Assembly: GCA_022710245.1 (NCBI GenBank)
Contig: JAKLHH010000185.1
Span: forward strand, 1-9,907
Reading direction: 5' to 3'
DNA length: 9,907 nucleotides
Origin: Myxococcota bacterium
GTDB lineage: Bacteria; Myxococcota; Polyangia; GCA-2747355; JAKLHH01
Shown here: positions 1 through 9,907 of the stretch, in pieces
Position numbering within the stretch: position 1 is the stretch's first letter
Layout: every line of letters starts with the position of its first letter
Notes under the pieces: model-generated
What the model was told of the DNA's origin: nothing
Seen by the model: only the letters and a program-made list of their open reading frames with translations
Database searches by the model: none
Position numbers and translations under genes: made by a program

Positions 1-2
1 CT

Positions 3-839
3 CCGGTGACTGACGCGACGCCACCTCCAAGTGACGACGCGCTCAAGACGGGGGGGGCGGCGAAGCCAACCGACGCTCCAGTGACCACCGGTGTGACCGC
101 GACCGCCCCGGGCGAGAAGCTCCAGTCCTGGAAGGACATCGTGGTGCTTCCCCGGAAGAAGATGATGAAGCACGGCCGTGCTGAGCTGACGCCGATCTTC
201 GCCACCACGTTGAACGACAACCTGATCCAGCACTACGCGATCGGGGGGGAGTTCAACTACTGGCTGACCGACATCCTCAGCATCGGCCTCGGTGGGATGT
301 ACTACTTCAAGCACGTCCTCGACGAGGAGTTCTTCACCCGCTATCACTTCGGCCGGGTGCCGAGCCTCAACCAGTACCGCTACACGGTGAACTTGAACTT
401 CACCTATGTCCCCATCTACGGGAAGTTCGCGCTCTTCAACAACCACATCCTGCACCTCGAGGTCTTCGTGACCGCCGGTGTGGGAGGAACGGGCACCGAG
501 ATCATCCCGCGCGACTACCAGTGGGAGGTCTTCAAGAACCCCTTCTCGCTCACCTTCCCGGTGGGGGCCGGCGCTCGGCTCTTCGTCACCAAGTGGCTGG
601 CCGTGCAGGTGGCCGTCCGCGACTACATGATGCTGGACAAGTTCGAGCCGAACGGCCGCGGCACCTGGACGACCGGCTGCGGTTCGGGCCAGTACGCCCT
701 CAAGGACGGAGGCTGCACCGCCAGCGAAGTGGACGCCGCCAAGTCCTACGGGGACACCCGCTTCATCAACAACATCATGATCTCGTTCGGGCTGAGCTTC
801 TTCCTGCCCACCGACTTCAAGTACACCACCTTCCGGTAG
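3..839 (+). CDS. Outer-membrane beta-barrel domain protein, 5' partial (first of tandem pair)
   Basis: The reading frame is open to the left edge. A GTG at position 6 could start it, but the residues that follow are a Pro/Thr/Ala-rich linker with no signal peptide, so the true start and export signal probably lie outside the window. After the linker come the SWKDIVVLPRK segment and a stretch of alternating hydrophobic and aromatic beta strands (NLIQHYAIGGEFNYWLTD, YVPIYGKFALFN, VGAGARLFVTKWLAVQVAVRDY) ending in SFGLSFFLPTDFKY. This is the pattern of myxobacterial outer-membrane beta-barrel domain proteins, expected to span the outer membrane. Two cysteines 12 residues apart (about residues 225 and 237 from the GTG) lie in a predicted loop and could form a disulfide. 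The downstream gene is a related barrel protein with a coupled ribosome binding site. From general knowledge, such tandem pairs recall the GltA/GltB barrels of the Myxococcus gliding machinery, but no other glt gene is visible here, so that role is only a possibility. Confidence 0.82.
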   Translation, partial: PVTDATPPPSDDALKTGGAAKPTDAPVTTGVTATAPGEKLQSWKDIVVLPRKKMMKHGRAELTPIFATTLNDNLIQHYAIGGEFNYWLTDILSIGLGGMYYFKHVLDEEFFTRYHFGRVPSLNQYRYTVNLNFTYVPIYGKFALFNNHILHLEVFVTAGVGGTGTEIIPRDYQWEVFKNPFSLTFPVGAGARLFVTKWLAVQVAVRDYMMLDKFEPNGRGTWTTGCGSGQYALKDGGCTASEVDAAKSYGDTRFINNIMISFGLSFFLPTDFKYTTFR

Positions 840-843
840 GAGG
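838..843 (+). promoter_or_regulatory. Shine-Dalgarno AGGAGG overlapping upstream stop codon
   Basis: AGGAGG lies 6 nt before the ATG at 850, and its first two bases are the last two of the TAG stop (837-839) of the preceding gene. This supports the ATG at 850 as the start and suggests translational coupling of the two barrel genes on one transcript. Confidence 0.85.
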
Positions 844-849
844 CCAGCC

Positions 850-1653
850 ATGCGCAAGACACTCGTCCTCATCTGCCTCGGTCTGGTCCTTCCTGGTGTC
901 GCCTCGGCCAAGCGGGAGAATCCGCTGGAGGGGCAGCCCGCGGTCCGGCACAAGGAGGAGCTGCGCAAGGGCCGCTTCGAGATCGGCCCCGGCTTCAACT
1001 TCTCCCTCAACCGCTTCCTCCGCCACCAGATCCTGTTCGGGCTCAAGCTCGAGTACCACATCAATGACTACTTCTCGATCGGCGCTGACATCGGCTACGG
1101 CGTCGGCCTCAACACGGGCATGTCGGATGAGCTGGCGGCCCAGTTCAGCACGCCCGACGATCAGGCCCTCTGGGGCAAGCTGAAGAAGCGCTTCTCGGAT
1201 GTCCAGCTCGCTGGTGACGTGCGCTTCTCGTTCACGCCGATGTCGGGCAAGCTGGCGCTCTTCTCGAAGCTCTTCATGGCGTACGATTTCTACATCTTCG
1301 CCGGCTTCGGGTTCGGTCTCACCAAGCACGGCGATGGTTCGGTGTCGGGCGACTACGCGCTGACCAGCGACGACGACATCGACAAGGCGGTGGCGGGCTT
1401 CCACCCCGGCTTCGTAGTCGGCCTCGGCATGCACATCTTCTTCGCGCGCTGGATGTCGATGGGCATCGAGGTCAAGGACCTCGGCTTCGCGGACAACGAG
1501 TCGGGCGGCGACTTCACCCGCGGCTTGAAGCCGGACGAGATCGCGAAGGCGAAGATCCTGGTGAACGGCGACGACAACAAGTTCGCCAACCACGTGTTCA
1601 TCGGGATCAACTTCACCTTCTACCTGCCGCCATCGGTCGAGATCTCGAAGTAG
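850..1653 (+). CDS. Outer-membrane beta-barrel domain protein (second of tandem pair)
   Basis: A 267-residue exported protein. Residues 1-20 form a Sec signal peptide: Met-Arg-Lys, then a hydrophobic core, then a Val-Ala-Ser-Ala cleavage site before Lys21. The mature part starts with a short charged region and then beta-barrel strands (GRFEIGPGFNFSLNRF, FGLKLEYHINDYFSIGADIG, DFYIFAGFGFG), ending in VFIGINFTFYLPP. It resembles the upstream protein in the middle (P-x-x-GK-x-ALF followed by a Gly-rich strand) and at the C-terminus (aromatic strand ending FxLP), so the two look like diverged paralogues. Start choice is firm because of the AGGAGG at 838-843. Probable function is an outer-membrane barrel acting with its neighbour as a pore, a structural part of an envelope machine, or a surface anchor; the sequence does not say which. 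A GltA/GltB-like motility role is possible but unproven. No gene follows on the same strand before the convergent lipoprotein gene. Confidence 0.87.
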   Translation: MRKTLVLICLGLVLPGVASAKRENPLEGQPAVRHKEELRKGRFEIGPGFNFSLNRFLRHQILFGLKLEYHINDYFSIGADIGYGVGLNTGMSDELAAQFSTPDDQALWGKLKKRFSDVQLAGDVRFSFTPMSGKLALFSKLFMAYDFYIFAGFGFGLTKHGDGSVSGDYALTSDDDIDKAVAGFHPGFVVGLGMHIFFARWMSMGIEVKDLGFADNESGGDFTRGLKPDEIAKAKILVNGDDNKFANHVFIGINFTFYLPPSVEISK

Positions 1654-1683
1654 CTCTTCTCGGTCCTTCCCCTCCCCGCTTTT

Positions 1684-1726
1684 CGAGCGCCAGGAGAGCA
1701 TGCCTCGCCCCGACGCCTGGCGCTCG
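1684..1726. terminator. Inverted repeat, possible bidirectional terminator
   Basis: CGAGCGCCAGG (1684-1694) and its exact reverse complement CCTGGCGCTCG (1716-1726) form an 11-bp GC-rich stem with a 21-nt loop. It lies 30 bp after the stop of the second barrel gene and between two convergent genes, which suits a terminator for either strand. Neither side has a clear U-tract, so it may be a Rho-assisted or mRNA-stabilising hairpin instead. Confidence 0.4.
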
Positions 1727-1858
1727 GCGGCGCCGCCCCGGCGCTCACCTTCACCCGGCGCCCTCCCCTTTCAAGCTCCGCAGAGGCCCTGCCCGACCGC
1801 CCGATCAGCTCCCGACGCTGGCGTCGTCAGCCGCACACAACTCTGCAATCTCGGCGGG

Positions 1859-1880
1859 GTGGCGGAGGAGTGGCGGAGGA
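1859..1880. repeat. Two perfect tandem copies of an 11-bp unit
   Basis: GTGGCGGAGGA occurs twice back to back (1859-1869 and 1870-1880), just beyond the stop codon of the minus-strand lipoprotein gene. It is probably a local duplication; no function is evident. A smaller palindrome (CGACGC/GCGTCG, 1813-1826) lies nearby. Confidence 0.6.
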
Positions 1881-1882
1881 GG

Positions 1883-2257
1883 CTAGTAGCACCTCAAGAC
1901 CCGCCCGCTGGCGAAGTCGAGCAGCCCGCAGGTCACCTCGCTGCTCGGATCATCCGGCCCTCGCGCGGCCCACATGTGGAGCTGGTCCTTGTCCTGGGCC
2001 TTGATCGGCTCCGCCTTGAAGCTGCCATCCTCGCCCGTCTGCGTGATGACCCCTCGGCCAGTCGACATATTGATCAGGTAGATGTAGCCGCCGTTGTGGA
2101 CTGCGCTGGCGGCCCCCGTGATCGTGACCTGATCCTTCGCGGTCCCGGTCACCTCGAAGGTCATCTTCGTCGGATCCGGTGGTGGCAGGGGGATGACCGG
2201 CGTCACGCACCCACCGAGCGCAGCAACGATGAGGGAAAGGCCGAGGAGCTTCTTCAC
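1883..2257 (-). CDS. Small lipoprotein with one Ig-like beta-sandwich domain
   Basis: A 124-residue lipoprotein starting at GTG 2257. Residues 2-16 are a lipoprotein signal (Lys-Lys, hydrophobic core, lipobox Leu-Gly-Gly-Cys with the lipidated Cys at 17), followed by a Pro-rich tether (VIPLPPPDP). The rest (about 30-124) follows the pattern of small bacterial Ig-like repeats: VxITGAASAVHNGG, then a YIYLIN strand, a T-G turn, and GEDGSFKAEPIKAQDKDQLHMWA. Two more cysteines near the C-terminus (TCGLL and LRCY) probably pair. It is likely anchored in the inner or outer membrane facing the periplasm or cell surface; the partner is unknown. The start is set by a GGGAGG ribosome binding site and by a sigma54-type promoter that overlaps the upstream TTG at 2290, so the longer 135-residue version is unlikely. 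It lies on the same strand as, and 137 bp downstream of, the giant sigma54 activator, which is the obvious candidate regulator. No enzyme motif is seen. Confidence 0.8.
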   Translation of the reverse strand: MKKLLGLSLIVAALGGCVTPVIPLPPPDPTKMTFEVTGTAKDQVTITGAASAVHNGGYIYLINMSTGRGVITQTGEDGSFKAEPIKAQDKDQLHMWAARGPDDPSSEVTCGLLDFASGRVLRCY

Positions 2258-2267
2258 GACGCAGAAT

Positions 2268-2273
2268 CCTCCC
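2268..2273 (-). promoter_or_regulatory. Shine-Dalgarno GGGAGG of the lipoprotein gene
   Basis: Read on the minus strand, GGGAGG ends 10 nt before the GTG at 2257. It favours that GTG over the upstream in-frame TTG at 2290, which has no such site. Confidence 0.7.
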
Positions 2274-2285
2274 GTCTGGTCACGC

Positions 2286-2301
2286 TGCAATCCAGGGTCC
2301 A
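2286..2301 (-). promoter_or_regulatory. Candidate sigma54 (-24/-12) promoter of the lipoprotein gene
   Basis: The minus strand reads TGGACCCTGGATTGCA. The sigma54 consensus is TGGCAC-N5-TTGCA, with exactly 10 bases between the essential GG and GC. Here the GG-N10-GC spacing is exact, the -12 half is a full TTGCA match and the -24 half differs at two positions. The predicted transcription start is near 2275, giving a leader of about 18 nt that contains the ribosome binding site. The gene next door encodes a sigma54 activator. This is a pattern match by eye only. Confidence 0.65.
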
Positions 2302-2347
2302 GGCCCCGGTTCGTCGTCTCAAGGGATTACAGCCCCTACCTGTCATG

Positions 2348-2371
2348 CAGGTTGACGCCACTGTCAACCTG
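2348..2371. promoter_or_regulatory. Perfect 9-bp inverted repeat, candidate activator binding site
   Basis: CAGGTTGAC (2348-2356) and GTCAACCTG (2363-2371) are exact reverse complements separated by 6 bp. The centre is about 85 bp upstream of the predicted lipoprotein transcription start, a usual distance for an enhancer site bound by a dimeric Fis-type HTH activator. TGTCA pentamers recur at 2341, 2362, 2374 and 2393. It could instead be a hairpin at the 3' end of the regulator mRNA, but there is no U-tract on either strand. Confidence 0.55.
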
Positions 2372-2394
2372 GTTGTCACCCCTGACCTGCGTTG

Positions 2395-2402
<8 letters not shown>
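2372..2402. repeat. 12-bp direct repeat, possible additional activator half-sites
   Basis: GTTGTCACCCCT occurs perfectly at 2372-2383 and 2391-2402, with a 19-bp period. The second copy overlaps the stop codon and last codons of the regulator gene. The GTTGTCA core resembles the GTTGAC/TGTCAAC arms of the adjacent inverted repeat, so these may be further binding sites in the same array. Confidence 0.6.
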
Positions 2403-7593
<5,191 letters not shown>

Positions 7594-7684
7594 CCGTCAA
7601 CCCAGGATACAGCAGCCATTGCCAGTAAGAAAGGCATGTTGTGCCACTTCCCGGGCCGCAGGATCGCGCCCCTGCCAGCAGCAA

Positions 7685-7700
7685 TGCAAGGTGTGGACCT
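7685..7700 (-). promoter_or_regulatory. Weak candidate sigma54 promoter of the regulator gene
   Basis: The minus strand reads AGGTCCACACCTTGCA. It has exact GG-N10-GC spacing and a full TTGCA -12 element, but the -24 part starts AGG instead of TGG and departs from consensus at two further bases. It lies about 92 bp upstream of the regulator ATG (predicted leader about 80 nt). If real, the regulator may control itself. Chance matches are expected in GC-rich DNA. Confidence 0.3.
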
Positions 7701-7701
7701 T

Positions 7702-7712
7702 GTTGACAGTGG
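7702..7712. promoter_or_regulatory. Operator-like 11-mer shared with the lipoprotein upstream region
   Basis: GTTGACAGTGG here is identical to one arm plus spacer of the inverted repeat upstream of the lipoprotein gene (minus strand of 2358-2368). The second arm is not conserved. Further GTCAAC half-sites lie at 7577-7582 and 7596-7601 around the regulator start codon. It could serve the regulator gene or the divergent dehydrogenase gene. It includes a TTGACA hexamer, but no matching -10 is seen at the right distance. Confidence 0.4.
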
Positions 7713-7786
7713 ACCCGGCGCTGGCCTTCGCAGCCCCAGGCGGTAGAGTAAATGAGCACGGGGCGTGGGCTCGCTGGAGCGGGCAC

Positions 7787-7793
7787 AGGGAGG
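7787..7793 (+). promoter_or_regulatory. Shine-Dalgarno AGGGAGG of the aldehyde dehydrogenase gene
   Basis: AGGGAGG ends 5 nt before ATG 7799. It supports this start over more upstream in-frame codons, which would add a low-complexity extension made from the antisense of the regulator's N-terminus. Confidence 0.75.
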
Positions 7794-7798
7794 CGAGG

Positions 7799-9160
7799 AT
7801 GATCGAGACCATCAATCCGGCGACCGGAGAGCCGCGTCGCAGCTACGAGGAGCACAGCCCGGAGGAGGTGGAGCGGCGGCTCGAGGCGGCACGGACCGCA
7901 TGGCGCGGCTGGCGCACCAGCGCCCACGCGGAGCGCAGCCAGGTCCTGCAGGCAGTGGCGGCCAGGCTGCAGGCCCGGCGGCGGGAGCTGGCGAGGCTGA
8001 TCGCCGAGGAGATGGGCAAGCCGATCCGGGCCGCCGAGGGCGAGGTGGAGAAGTGCGGCTGGGCCTGCCTGTACTACGCCGAGCGGCTCGGCAGCTACCT
8101 GGCTCCGGAGCTGGTGAAGACAGAGGCGCGCGCCTCTTTCGTGCGCCGCGATCCGCTGGGCCCGATCCTCGGCATCATGCCCTGGAACTTCCCGCTCTGG
8201 CAGGTCTTCCGCTTCGCCGTCCCGGCGCTGGCCGCCGGCAACGTGGTCCTGCTGAAGCACGCGTCGAACGTCACCGGCTGTGCGCTGGCCATCGAGGAGC
8301 TCCTGCTCGAGGCCGGGCTGCCCGAGCGCTGCTTCCAGACGCTGCTCCTGCGCTCGGCTGCCGTCGCCAGCGTCATCGCCGACGAGCGGATCCGCGGCGT
8401 GGCGCTCACCGGCAGCGAGGCGACCGGCCGCGCCGTCGCCGCCGAGGCTGGCCGGCACCTGAAGAAGACCGTCCTCGAGCTCGGCGGCTCGGACGCGTTC
8501 ATCGTCCTCGCCGACGCTGACGTCGCTCGCGCCGCGGAGGTCGGGGTGACCGCACGGATGATCAACAGCGGCCAGAGCTGCATCGCCGCCAAGCGGTTCA
8601 TCGTGCACCGCAGCGCCGCCGGCGAGCTCGTCGAGCGCATGGTCGGCCACATCCAGCGCATGCGCCTCGGCGATCCGCTTCACCCGGAGACGCAGATCGG
8701 CCCCCTCGCGCGCGAGGACCTGGTCGGCGAGGTGCACCGCCAGGTGCGCGCCAGCGTCGAGCAGGGCGCGCGCCTCATCCTCGGCGGCCACCCGCTCGAT
8801 CGTGCCGGCTTCTACTTCGCGCCGACGGTGCTGGTCGACGTGCGCGCGGACCAGGCCGTCGCCGTCGAGGAGACCTTCGGCCCGGTGGTGGCGTTGATGG
8901 TGGCGTCCAGCGACGACGAGGCGATCGAGCTGGCCAACTGCAGCCGCTACGGCCTCGGCGCCAGCCTCTGGACCCGGGACGCCGAGCGCGCCGAGGTGCT
9001 CGCCGCCCGGCTCGAGGCAGGGATGGTCTTCGTCAACGCGATGGTCGCCTCCGACCCGCGCCTCCCGTTCGGCGGCGTCAAGAGCTCCGGCTACGGGCGT
9101 GAGCTCGGCGAGGCGGGTATCCGCGAGTTCGTCAACCTGAAGACCGTCTCCCTGCACTGA
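7799..9160 (+). CDS. NAD(P)-dependent aldehyde dehydrogenase, succinate-semialdehyde type (Sad/GabD-like)
   Basis: A 453-residue soluble aldehyde dehydrogenase that oxidises an aldehyde to its acid with NAD(P)+. The start follows AGGGAGG and gives the usual MIETINPATGE opening. The cofactor fold includes LGPILGIMPWNFPLWQV with Asn130 (oxyanion hole) and LLKHAS with Lys153. Catalysis uses Glu227 in LELGGSD and the nucleophile Cys261 in NSGQSC, followed by AAKRFIVH. The C-terminal part has EETFGPVVAL and the FGGVKSSGYGREL signature. The length and the PWNFPLWQV, LELGGSDAFIVLADAD and AAKRFI segments match the E. coli Sad (YneI) subfamily, so succinate semialdehyde (from GABA or related breakdown) is the best substrate guess; other short aldehydes are possible. 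It is transcribed divergently from the giant regulator, with a 205-bp gap. No GABA transaminase or transporter gene is in view, so the pathway is inferred from family alone. All catalytic residues are present and the gene looks intact. Confidence 0.93.
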   Translation: MIETINPATGEPRRSYEEHSPEEVERRLEAARTAWRGWRTSAHAERSQVLQAVAARLQARRRELARLIAEEMGKPIRAAEGEVEKCGWACLYYAERLGSYLAPELVKTEARASFVRRDPLGPILGIMPWNFPLWQVFRFAVPALAAGNVVLLKHASNVTGCALAIEELLLEAGLPERCFQTLLLRSAAVASVIADERIRGVALTGSEATGRAVAAEAGRHLKKTVLELGGSDAFIVLADADVARAAEVGVTARMINSGQSCIAAKRFIVHRSAAGELVERMVGHIQRMRLGDPLHPETQIGPLAREDLVGEVHRQVRASVEQGARLILGGHPLDRAGFYFAPTVLVDVRADQAVAVEETFGPVVALMVASSDDEAIELANCSRYGLGASLWTRDAERAEVLAARLEAGMVFVNAMVASDPRLPFGGVKSSGYGRELGEAGIREFVNLKTVSLH

Positions 9161-9326
9161 ACCACCGGTCGCGAGGCTCCATGATCGCTTGCGTGGTACG
9201 CGCCCGCCTGCCGCGGTCTATGGCAGCTCGTCACGGAGAGGCGCCTTGCGCGCGAGGCGGGTCGTCCTATGCTTAGAGCGGGTGCTGCGACCAGGTGGAC
9301 CGCGTGCCGGCGGGATGGAGGTGGTG
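9161..9326 (+). other. Intergenic region upstream of the baeRF gene, with a weak sigma70-like promoter
   Basis: The 166-bp gap after the dehydrogenase holds no clear terminator. A TATGCT hexamer (9268-9273) with a TTGCGC 16 bp upstream (9246-9251) could be a weak -10/-35 pair for the next gene, ending about 50 bp before its start. A short CTGCC/GGCAG stem lies near 9210-9225. None of these is strong. Confidence 0.3.
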
Positions 9327-9907
9327 ATGGGCGTCTTCGGTCTCGAGCAGCTGCGTGAGCTCCTCGCGTCGTCCTCCCAGCCCAGCGTGTCGATCTACCT
9401 CCCGACGCATCGCGCGGGCGAGGCCACCCGGCAGGATCCGATCCGGCTGAAGAATGGCCTCGGCGTCGCCGAGGAGCGCCTGCTGCAGGCGGGCGCCCGA
9501 CGCCTGCAGATCGAGGAGCTCCTCGCGCCCGCGCGCGCCCTGATCGACCGGCCGGAGTACTGGCGCTACCGGGACCGCGGCCTCGCCCTCTTCATCTCCC
9601 CGAGGATCTTCCGCGACCACCGGCTCACCCTCGCCGTCCGCGAGCTGATCACCGTCGGCGAACGCTTTCACCTGAAGCCGCTCCTCCCACTGCTCACCGG
9701 CGACGGCCGCTTCTACGTCCTCGGGCTCAGCCAGGGCTGGGTCAGCCTCTTCGAGGCGAGCCGCGACGGCGCCCGCGAGCTGGAGGTGCCTGAGCTCCCA
9801 CGCAGCATGAGCGAGGTGGTGAACCCGGACCTCAAGGAGCACCACCAGCAGTTCACGCTCCGCGCGCCGCGGTCCACCTCGGAGCGGAGCGAGGTGATGG
9901 ACAGCGA
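9327..9907 (+). CDS. baeRF family 3 protein (bacterial eRF1-like), 3' partial
   Basis: An open frame runs off the right edge after 193 complete codons. The start is ATG 9327, preceded by GGAGG (9317-9321) with 5-nt spacing; the ATG at 9315 is in frame but lacks such a site. Visible motifs: VSIYLPTHRAGE near residues 21-32, a QDPIRLKN segment, a YRDRGLALFISP segment with RDHRLTL after it, then ERFHLKPLLPLL (from 112) and GDGRFYVLGLSQ, followed by VSLFEASRDGAREL. This order is characteristic of the bacterial archaeo-eukaryotic release factor-like families (baeRF), family 3, whose members typically continue for roughly another 150-200 residues with eRF1-like middle and C-terminal domains. They are thought to act at ribosomes, possibly in stress or rescue, but their biochemistry is not settled. 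The dehydrogenase lies upstream on the same strand, with a gap too large to assume an operon. Confidence 0.85.
   Translation, partial: MGVFGLEQLRELLASSSQPSVSIYLPTHRAGEATRQDPIRLKNGLGVAEERLLQAGARRLQIEELLAPARALIDRPEYWRYRDRGLALFISPRIFRDHRLTLAVRELITVGERFHLKPLLPLLTGDGRFYVLGLSQGWVSLFEASRDGARELEVPELPRSMSEVVNPDLKEHHQQFTLRAPRSTSERSEVMDS

Noticed and set aside
817..1701. 294-codon minus-strand open frame over the second barrel gene
   Set aside because: Antisense shadow. The plus strand has a signal peptide, a strong ribosome binding site and barrel strands.
2258..2290. TTG start at 2290 for the lipoprotein, giving 135 residues
   Set aside because: The TTG lies inside the predicted -12 element, has no ribosome binding site, and would put 11 polar residues before the lipoprotein signal.
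7633..7646. TGGCACAACATGCC on the minus strand as a sigma54 promoter of the regulator
   Set aside because: It has a perfect TGGCAC, but the GG-to-GC distance is 8 bases instead of 10.
7703..7708. TTGACA as a sigma70 -35 for the dehydrogenase
   Set aside because: No -10-like hexamer occurs 16-18 bp downstream; the nearest candidate (TAGAGT, 7744-7749) is 35 bp away.
7766..7781. TGGGCTCGCTGGAGCG as a sigma54 promoter of the dehydrogenase
   Set aside because: GG-N10-GC spacing fits, but the -12 lacks the TT of TTGC, the -24 is weak, and it would place the start almost on the ribosome binding site.
9273..9845. 190-codon minus-strand open frame at the right edge
   Set aside because: The opposite strand reads as a baeRF family 3 protein with clear motifs and a ribosome binding site.

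Overview
The window is a GC-rich stretch with strong G/C preference at third codon positions. It looks like a chromosome fragment from a myxobacterium or close relative (Myxococcota). Three things point there: a tandem pair of myxobacterial-type outer-membrane beta-barrel proteins, a very large Ser/Thr-kinase/sigma54-activator fusion, and a baeRF-family protein. No tRNA, rRNA, CRISPR array, insertion sequence or phage gene was seen. The organism call is an inference from gene content.

Layout. (1) 3-1653, plus strand: two adjacent outer-membrane beta-barrel genes. The first is cut by the left edge. The second has its ribosome binding site overlapping the stop codon of the first, so they form one operon. 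(2) 1654-1882: convergent intergenic region with a perfect 11-bp inverted repeat that may end transcription. (3) 1883-2257, minus strand: a small lipoprotein with one Ig-like beta-sandwich. Its start is a GTG at 2257. A good sigma54 -24/-12 element lies at 2286-2301, and a cluster of inverted and direct repeats lies upstream at 2341-2402. (4) 2395-7593, minus strand: a 1732-residue protein with, in order, a Ser/Thr kinase, a MalT/PknK-like ATPase, a TPR solenoid, a GAF domain, a coiled coil, a sigma54 AAA+ activator with GAFTGA loop, and a Fis-type HTH. (5) 7594-7798: divergent intergenic region holding an 11-mer shared with the lipoprotein operator region. (6) 7799-9160, plus strand: an aldehyde dehydrogenase of the Sad/YneI succinate-semialdehyde type. 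(7) 9327 to the right edge, plus strand: the N-terminal part of a baeRF family 3 protein.

How the parts may work together. The most interesting unit is regions 3 and 4. A giant protein that joins kinase, ATPase, sensor and sigma54-activator modules lies immediately upstream of a lipoprotein gene that carries its own sigma54-type promoter. The repeats sit about 66-127 bp upstream of the predicted transcription start, where enhancer-binding activators usually bind. The simplest reading is a local pair of regulator and sigma54-dependent target, perhaps sensing envelope state or metabolites. This rests on sequence pattern and proximity only. The aldehyde dehydrogenase and baeRF genes look like unrelated neighbours, although a copy of the operator-like 11-mer lies in the intergenic region shared by the dehydrogenase and the regulator.
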